Source of the DNA: RGIG7378 sp964500525
GTDB lineage: Bacteria; Bacillota; Clostridia; RGIG7378
DNA length: 10,217 nucleotides
Assembly (NCBI GenBank): GCA_964500525.1
Contig: CAZCOE010000020.1
Coordinates: forward strand, 1-10,217
Direction of reading: 5' to 3'
The notes beneath the pieces were generated by a model. It was given only the letters and a program-made list of their open reading frames with translations. It did not search any database and was not told the origin of the DNA. The first letter of the stretch is position 1, and every line of letters begins with the position of its first letter. The translations under genes and the position numbers were made by a program. Shown here piece by piece: positions 6,719 through 10,217 of the stretch.

Positions 6719-6797
6719 GATAGTTATTAGCACTATTCCTTTTCATAAAATTTTTCCTCTACCGCCTTGGTTAACGAATCGAGGCGGTCCTTTTTTT
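6719..6797 (+). ncRNA. Predicted small RNA, module 1 (orphan antisense-type RNA)
   Basis: The interval runs from the predicted start after the TATAAT to the T tract of a clear terminator, about 79 bases, with no reading frame or ribosome site of its own. Its 3' hairpin (ACCGCCTTGG...AATCGAGGCGGT) is the intact version of the sequence found in module 2 at 6982-7010. Module 2 lies opposite a small toxin-like gene, whereas the DNA opposite and beyond module 1 (6798-6895) encodes no toxin start. It may be a leftover from a duplicated type I toxin-antitoxin locus, or an extra antitoxin dose acting in trans. Ends are predicted only. Confidence 0.6.
6761..6797 (+). terminator. Rho-independent terminator of RNA module 1
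   Basis: ACCGCCT (6761-6767) pairs with AGGCGGT (6782-6788). The stem continues inward through TGGTT/GAATC-type pairs to an AACG loop, and TTTTTTT follows at 6791-6797. It can also end readthrough from the membrane-protein gene upstream. Confidence 0.85.
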
Positions 6798-7088
6798 GTA
6801 AGCCTGTGATTCTCTCAGACCCTGAAATGCAAGGGCTCCAGCGCTGAAAATATATGGCTTTTCTGTTGGTCCCAATGTGCATCGGAAAATGTCGGAATCT
6901 TTTGGTTTACACCGAAAAAGTCCATAGCTATAATAATAGTAGAAGGAACGGCAGACGGTTGATTCACGGTTTTTAGCGTTTACCGCCTTGACTAAGAATC
7001 GAGATTTTTTAATTTGTATAGAAATTATCAAGGAGATAATTCCTATGATTACAAGAAACAACTGAAATAAATCAGTATATGTTACCAT
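6771..7088 (-). CDS. Putative type I (holin-like) toxin with an unusually long open tail
   Basis: The frame starts at ATG 7088 with MVTYTDLFQLFLVIIGIISL..., one transmembrane helix at about residues 7-26 followed by IQIKKSR. This resembles the short 'putative holin-like toxin' peptides of Firmicutes type I toxin-antitoxin loci, typically about 30-60 residues, which insert in the membrane. A ribosome site GGGAAGGTG precedes the ATG; an ATG two codons earlier (MYMVTY) is too close to it. No stop follows the helix, and the frame runs to 105 codons. The extra part is the complement of the facing antisense promoter (FYYYYSYG mirrors its -10 region), so residues beyond about 30-35 may have no function. 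The RNA predicted at 6941-7010 is complementary to codons about 27-49. Toxin identity is inferred from sequence type and layout. Confidence 0.55.
   Translation of the reverse strand: MVTYTDLFQLFLVIIGIISLIISIQIKKSRFLVKAVNAKNRESTVCRSFYYYYSYGLFRCKPKDSDIFRCTLGPTEKPYIFSAGALAFQGLRESQAYKKRTASIR
6896..6912 (+). repeat. 17-bp direct repeat, copy 2 (promoter of RNA module 2)
   Basis: Identical to 6674-6690. The similarity is patchy between the -10 and the 3' end, then resumes at ACCGCCTTG, so the two modules share a promoter and terminator region rather than being one uniform duplication. Confidence 0.9.
6906..6934 (+). promoter_or_regulatory. Promoter of RNA module 2 (antisense to the toxin-like gene)
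   Basis: TTTACA (6906-6911), 17 bases, and a perfect TATAAT (6929-6934). It lies within the reading frame of the - strand toxin-like gene and points toward that gene's start, as in Firmicutes type I loci where the antisense RNA overlaps the 3' part of the toxin mRNA. Confidence 0.85.
6941..7010 (+). ncRNA. Predicted antisense RNA (antitoxin-type), module 2
   Basis: About 70 bases from the predicted start to a T tract at 7005-7010. It is fully complementary to the toxin-like mRNA across codons about 27-49, just after the transmembrane segment. Compared with module 1, the ACCGCC left arm is kept (6982-6987) but its GGCGGT partner is gone. Only a weak CTTGA/TCGAG stem (6987-6991 with 6999-7003) remains before ATTTTTT, so termination may be inefficient and the RNA longer, reaching further into the toxin start region. 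Ends are predicted. Confidence 0.6.
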
Positions 7089-7097
7089 ATACATCAC

Positions 7098-7122
7098 CTT
7101 CCCTCTGGAAGAGGCATCTTCC
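7098..7122 (-). promoter_or_regulatory. Two mutually exclusive hairpins at the toxin ribosome site
   Basis: On the - strand transcript, GGAAGA-TGCC-TCTTCC (7122-7107) and CTTCC-AGAG-GGAAG (7111-7098) share the CTTCC segment, so only one can form. The second pairs the GGAAG core of the ribosome site of the toxin-like gene and would block translation; the first leaves it open. Stems are short, so this is suggestive only. Confidence 0.4.
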
Positions 7123-7220
7123 GAGAAGAGAATCAACCGCCTACCTTCCAAATTATTGAAGTATTTCCTTCACAATTGCTCTCAGCAATGTGATAGTCAG
7201 TGATATAACTGCTACGGCAA

Positions 7221-7254
7221 CACAAAACTCCTCCAAATCTGGAGGAGTTTTGTG
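7221..7254. terminator. Bidirectional rho-independent terminator
   Basis: A perfect 14-bp stem, CACAAAACTCCTCC / GGAGGAGTTTTGTG with an AAATCT loop, has a GC core flanked by AAAA and TTTT, so it can work on both strands. It lies 34 bases past the last gene of the ABC operon (stop at 7289) and separates that operon from the toxin-like locus. Confidence 0.85.
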
Positions 7255-7288
7255 TATCAAGCGGCTCAATTACCTGAGCCTCTTATCC

Positions 7289-8221
7289 TTATCCTACAAT
7301 ATGTCCCGACGCAATAGTTATAATTAATAATACAGCAGGCACGATTGCCGAGCACCATAGCAATGCCGAAATCGCCTTGAAGTACTTTTTATAGGGCTGT
7401 GTTGCCTTGAAGGACAAGACCATAAACACAATACCTATAACAGCAGGAATCACTATGAACATGACGCTGAGAATTCCCACAATAATATACTCTGCAGTAT
7501 CCGACATTTCAGAAACTTCATCGGATTCCTCCGTCTCACACAACTGCTTCAGGAGCTCTGCATCCGTAATCTGATACACTGTTACCGTGTCGTACAGCAT
7601 GAGATTTGGCTCCGTCACATACCCTTCTTCAAAGCCATAACAGCTCAGATAATACACCGTATCCTTGTCACAGTATATGAGATATCCCATTGTACAGCTC
7701 AGTTCCTCATCCAGAGAATATCCCTCTACTGGATACAAGGTATATTGGGCTAAGGAGATTCCCTTCACGGAGACAGGATTTGCGAGAAGTTTCTCTGGAG
7801 AAACCTTAATTGGATCTGTTGGGAATGTATCATTTTCGGCAACCAGCTCGTAGTATTCGGCAACTCCCTTTTCCATATTCTCATATGTGGATATTTGCTT
7901 GGTGTTCAGGTAGCTGACATATTCGTTGGCGCCGTTTTCGAACCGGAAGTGAACAATCACCACGTTTTTACCCGCAGTGGCTGTCACCTCCGACACCTCC
8001 TGCTTCTGGGCCTGAGTGAGCTGGATTGTCAGCTTCTGAGACCAGTCCACATTTACAGACATTTGTGAGCCTGTGTTAAGCATGACATATGTCTCGCCCT
8101 GGTAATAGACCTCTTTAAAATCCTCGCTGATGGTTCCCGGCTGGGCAGCTGCCATTGCAGGGACGCACAGTGCCAGCACAGACAAAATAACAATGGCTAA
8201 AAAAGTAATTTTCCTATTCAT
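7289..8221 (-). CDS. Secreted-domain membrane protein of the ABC operon, function unknown
   Basis: A 310-residue protein not assignable to a named family. It starts with a signal peptide (MNRKITFLAIVILSVLALCVPAMA, likely cleaved near residue 24-25). About 215 extracellular residues, rich in Tyr, Glu, Thr and Val, follow, and two C-terminal transmembrane helices (about 245-270 and 283-305) are joined by a basic loop (KATQPYKKYFK). The topology suggests a sensor or accessory domain outside the cell, anchored beside the transporter. The ATG has a textbook ribosome site (AAGGAGGTG, 4 bases upstream) and lies 11 bases after the permease stop, so it is the third gene of the operon. Whether it helps transport, senses a substrate or protects the envelope is not visible. 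Confidence 0.85.
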   Translation of the reverse strand: MNRKITFLAIVILSVLALCVPAMAAAQPGTISEDFKEVYYQGETYVMLNTGSQMSVNVDWSQKLTIQLTQAQKQEVSEVTATAGKNVVIVHFRFENGANEYVSYLNTKQISTYENMEKGVAEYYELVAENDTFPTDPIKVSPEKLLANPVSVKGISLAQYTLYPVEGYSLDEELSCTMGYLIYCDKDTVYYLSCYGFEEGYVTEPNLMLYDTVTVYQITDAELLKQLCETEESDEVSEMSDTAEYIIVGILSVMFIVIPAVIGIVFMVLSFKATQPYKKYFKAISALLWCSAIVPAVLLIITIASGHIVG

Positions 8222-8232
8222 GGGGCACCTCC

Positions 8233-9027
8233 TTAGCTCAGGTTAAGCTTGCGGTCCATCTGCCAATGGACCAGGGTGAACAGGCCCATGACTGCCGCTC
8301 CCAGCAGGGTTATCATGGGAATCAGAATAATCGCAGCCACGATCTCACCGTTTTGTTCGCTGCCGAATATGACTCCGGACGCCATTGCAATTCCCGTAAA
8401 GTAGAAGAATTGGCCAACTCCGGAGATTACACTGCCCACCGCATAGTAGATGCCCACCGCAGCCAGAACCTTGTACTTCTTGGTAATCATGGCCCCAAAG
8501 GATATGCATGCATATACCAATAGTATGGAGAACAGACCTGCCTCCAGTATCAGGATCAGCACCTCTGCTATCAGTAACAGGTATATGGTTTTGAATTCCG
8601 TCAGCACAGCCACAATAGGATCAATGCTGAGCCCGGCAAAGCTGGCCAATATAGACCCATCCACAAGCAACAGAATGATAGTTGACGCCTGCAGGATCAT
8701 TGCTGATATCAGTTTGGCCTTCAGGATTTCTCTCCGCTCCACCGGGAGAGTAAATGTGAGATATCCCTCGTCACTGTATAGGTTCTTGTAGAAACGAACA
8801 GCGTTAAGAACCGTGGGCAAAATCATCAATGCGGACATGGTAACCGTGGTGCCCATCATGCCAAGAGCTGCTGCAATCGTCTGAAACACTGTGGCATCTC
8901 CGGAGCTCTCTCGAATTGTGCTGAATGCCAGACCACCCACCACCGAGATGGGCAGGGTTGCCAATGCCACTATCCACCAATATCTGAATAAGTATTTCAG
9001 GTCGTACCTGATGAGTTTCTTTAACAT
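8233..9027 (-). CDS. ABC-2 type transporter permease
   Basis: The 264-residue membrane subunit has about six hydrophobic segments (approximately residues 17-35, 50-76, 105-132, 147-176, 186-220 and 228-254). The cytosolic stretch RFYKNLYSDEGYLTFTLPVERREI (about 78-101) is typical of ABC-2 permeases paired with YtrB-like ATPases in Firmicutes and is probably the coupling region. It should form the membrane channel of an exporter, with the ATPase encoded just upstream. Its ATG overlaps the ATPase stop by 7 bases (ATGTTAA), which implies translational coupling; its ribosome site (GGGAGGTG) lies inside the ATPase gene. The substrate cannot be read from the sequence; relatives export antimicrobial peptides or respond to cell-wall stress. 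Confidence 0.9.
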   Translation of the reverse strand: MLKKLIRYDLKYLFRYWWIVALATLPISVVGGLAFSTIRESSGDATVFQTIAAALGMMGTTVTMSALMILPTVLNAVRFYKNLYSDEGYLTFTLPVERREILKAKLISAMILQASTIILLLVDGSILASFAGLSIDPIVAVLTEFKTIYLLLIAEVLILILEAGLFSILLVYACISFGAMITKKYKVLAAVGIYYAVGSVISGVGQFFYFTGIAMASGVIFGSEQNGEIVAAIILIPMITLLGAAVMGLFTLVHWQMDRKLNLS

Positions 9028-9722
9028 CTGTACACCTCCCTGAACATTGCGTCCAGAGTCTTGCCGGACGCCTCCCTGGCCTCCGCCACAGGCCCTGACT
9101 GCTTGATCTCGCCAAAGTAACCCATAAAGAAGTAATCGTCCAGGATTTCCTCCACATCGGCAATCAAATGGGTAGTAATCAAAATGGTGGAGTCAGGATT
9201 GTAGTTGCCTACAATTGTCCTGAGGATGTAGTCTCTGGCTGCCGGATCCACCCCTGCAATGGGCTCATCCAGCAAATAGAGTCTGGCACGGCGAGACATT
9301 ACCAAAACCAGCTGAACCTTCTCCTTGGTTCCCTTGGAGAGGGTTTTCAGCTTTGCACCCGGGTCAATGCCCAAATCCCTGAGCAGCATGTCTGCCTTTG
9401 ATCTGTCAAAATCGGAGTAGAACTCCCCGAAGTAGTCCAGTAGCTCCTGAACCTTCATCCCAGCGTCAAAGTAGGGGCGCTCGGGCAAATAGGATACCAG
9501 GGCTCTGGTTTCCGCCCCCACAGGCTTATCGCACACCAAAATTTCTCCATGGTCAGGCTGGAGCAATCCGCATATTAACTTGATCAACGTGGATTTGCCG
9601 CAGCCATTTGGGCCCAAAAGGCCCACAATCTTCCCGGCAGGGATAGTCAAATTCATATTACTTAGCACGAAAAGTCCCTTGGTATAGGCTTTGCTAAGGT
9701 TTTTGCATTCCAGAACGTTCAT
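9021..9722 (-). CDS. ABC transporter ATP-binding protein (YtrB-like)
   Basis: The 233-residue nucleotide-binding subunit has all core motifs: Walker A GPNGCGKST (about residues 37-45), signature LSKGTKEK (about 128-135, replacing the classical LSGGQ), Walker B LYLLDEP (148-154), D-loop AGVD and the switch His in TTHL (about 185). The Q-loop region reads SYLPERPYFD, as in the YtrB/EcsA-like branch. It energises the permease encoded next. A GTG at 9725 is also in frame, but ATG at 9722 lies 6 bases after AGGAGG while GTG would be only 3 bases away, so ATG is preferred. It is the first gene of a three-gene operon; no GntR-type repressor gene, common upstream of such operons, is present between it and the tRNA genes. 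Confidence 0.93.
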   Translation of the reverse strand: MNVLECKNLSKAYTKGLFVLSNMNLTIPAGKIVGLLGPNGCGKSTLIKLICGLLQPDHGEILVCDKPVGAETRALVSYLPERPYFDAGMKVQELLDYFGEFYSDFDRSKADMLLRDLGIDPGAKLKTLSKGTKEKVQLVLVMSRRARLYLLDEPIAGVDPAARDYILRTIVGNYNPDSTILITTHLIADVEEILDDYFFMGYFGEIKQSGPVAEAREASGKTLDAMFREVYRC

Positions 9723-9777
9723 CACACACCTCCTGTATGCTCTGCTTGCGACTATAAACCAATTATCTTCTAATTAT

Positions 9778-9806
9778 TTTATACAATAATCAGGCCAATC
9801 CTGCAA
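9778..9806 (-). promoter_or_regulatory. Promoter of the ABC operon
   Basis: On the - strand, TTGCAG (9806-9801) and TATAAA (9783-9778) are spaced by 17 bases, each a 4-5/6 match to consensus. The predicted start near 9771 leaves a leader of about 49 bases before ATG 9722. No obvious operator palindrome was found in the leader. Confidence 0.7.
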
Positions 9807-9860
9807 TACACTATCCCATTTCCCTGGGAATCGGGTGCAATCCACATCTTTTTAAGCGCA

Positions 9861-9887
9861 AAAAAAGACCGCTCATTATGAACGGCC
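9861..9887 (-). terminator. Terminator of the tRNA operon
   Basis: On the - strand, GGCCGTTCA and TGAGCGGTC form a 9-bp stem with two wobble pairs around TAA, followed by TTTTTT (9866-9861). The stem begins one base after the encoded CCA of tRNA-Gly. Confidence 0.85.
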
Positions 9888-9888
9888 T

Positions 9889-9963
9889 TGGAGCGGGTTA
9901 CGAGATTCGGACTCGCGACTTTTACCTTGGCAAGGTAACACTCTACCACTGAGTTAAACCCGC
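9889..9963 (-). tRNA. tRNA-Gly (GCC)
   Basis: A 75-base cloverleaf with acceptor GCGGGTT/AACCCGC, D stem ACTC/GAGT, anticodon loop TTGCCAA (GCC, Gly), 5-base variable region, discriminator T and an encoded CCA. The T loop reads TCCGAAT instead of TTCGAAT, so position 55, normally pseudouridine, is C. All stems pair, so the gene is otherwise intact. It is the last gene of the Asp-Phe-Gly operon. Confidence 0.95.
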
Positions 9964-9965
9964 AC

Positions 9966-10041
9966 TGGTGGTCAGAATTAGAATTGAACTAACGACACGT
10001 GGATTTTCAGTCCACTGCTCTACCAACTGAGCTATCTGACC
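9966..10041 (-). tRNA. tRNA-Phe (GAA)
   Basis: A 76-base cloverleaf with acceptor GGTCAGA/TCTGACC, anticodon stem GTGGA/TCCAC around CTGAAAA (GAA, Phe), T arm GTTAG-TTCAATT-CTAAT, discriminator A and an encoded CCA. Two bases separate it from tRNA-Gly. Confidence 0.96.
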
Positions 10042-10048
10042 AAAAATT

Positions 10049-10125
10049 TGGCGACCCGGATGGGGCTCGAACCCACGACCTCCAGCGTGACAGGCTGGCA
10101 TTCTAACCAACTGAACTACCGGGCC
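10049..10125 (-). tRNA. tRNA-Asp (GTC)
   Basis: A 77-base cloverleaf with acceptor GGCCCGG/CCGGGTC (one G-T pair), anticodon stem CCAGC/GCTGG around CTGTCAC (GTC, Asp), T loop TTCGAGC, discriminator G (the usual Asp identity base) and an encoded CCA. It is the first gene of the operon. Confidence 0.96.
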
Positions 10126-10175
10126 ACTGTCCCTCGCCTCATCAAAACAATCTGTTCCGTGCGAAAGCAAAAGTT

Positions 10176-10204
10176 ATTTTACACATTAGACCCTCTACTG
10201 TCAA
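10176..10204 (-). promoter_or_regulatory. Promoter of the tRNA operon
   Basis: On the - strand, a perfect TTGACA (10204-10199), 17 bases and TAAAAT (10181-10176, 5/6). The predicted start near 10169 gives a short leader of about 44 bases before tRNA-Asp. The near-consensus form fits a stable-RNA promoter. Confidence 0.85.
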
Positions 10205-10217
10205 GGGGGTGAATAAA

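Noticed and set aside
6798..6895. A second toxin gene opposite RNA module 1
   Set aside because: Neither strand shows an MVTY-like start with a ribosome site. The only - strand coding here is the tail of the long open frame from 7088.
7089..7151. Upstream start (MEGRRLILFSEDASS...) for the toxin-like gene
   Set aside because: The upstream extension is hydrophilic leader sequence with no good ribosome site before it, whereas GGGAAGGTG directly precedes the MVTY start.
9889..10125. Integration (att) site at the tRNA genes
   Set aside because: tRNA genes are common targets, but no integrase gene or repeated tRNA 3' end is seen in the window.
9943..10170. 75-codon - strand frame across the tRNA cluster
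   Set aside because: It is made of tRNA sequence (Asp and Phe genes) read as protein; three complete cloverleaves occupy the region.

Overview
The window looks like the chromosome of a low-to-mid GC Gram-positive anaerobe of the Clostridia, probably a Lachnospiraceae-type gut or rumen bacterium. This rests on strong AGGAGG-type ribosome sites, sigma-A promoters with TGn extended -10 elements, U-tract terminators, tRNA genes with encoded CCA, a YtrB-like ABC-2 operon and a small MVTY-type toxin. No species can be named from the sequence.

Left part (1-4371): two related SF1 (UvrD/HelD-type) helicase genes converge. The + strand gene enters from outside the window, and only its last 169 codons are present, with helicase motifs V and VI and one C4 zinc ribbon. 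The - strand gene is complete at 1206 codons. It combines an SF1 motor, a restriction-endonuclease-like insertion, two topoisomerase-type zinc ribbons, a linker of six 18-residue (54-bp) repeats and a C-terminal winged helix resembling the RQC domain of RecQ. This architecture is one of the most notable items in the window.

Middle part (4341-5838): a higB-higA toxin-antitoxin operon on the - strand. The RelE/HigB-like toxin is most likely started from a TTG codon. The antitoxin is an HTH protein fused to an ImmA/IrrE-like metallopeptidase domain. A clear promoter is flanked by two copies of a 21-bp palindromic operator, and a hairpin terminator follows higA. A gene for a multi-spanning membrane protein with a very acidic tail diverges from this operon.

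The 672-base stretch 6617-7288 has no ordinary gene but is densely structured. It holds two tandem + strand modules, each with a near-perfect promoter (TTTACA-N17-TATAAT), about 70-80 bases of RNA and an ACCGCCTTG...GAATCGAG end followed by a T tract. The second module runs antisense to a - strand reading frame whose start encodes a small hydrophobic peptide (MVTYTDLFQLFLVIIG...) like the putative holin-like type I toxins of Firmicutes. The layout fits a type I toxin-antitoxin locus with a duplicated antisense RNA, one copy having no toxin opposite it.

Right part (7221-10217): a - strand operon encodes an ABC ATPase, an ABC-2 permease and a signal-peptide membrane protein. It has its own promoter, and a bidirectional terminator follows it. 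Beyond it lies a - strand tRNA operon, Asp(GTC)-Phe(GAA)-Gly(GCC), with a strong promoter and a terminator.
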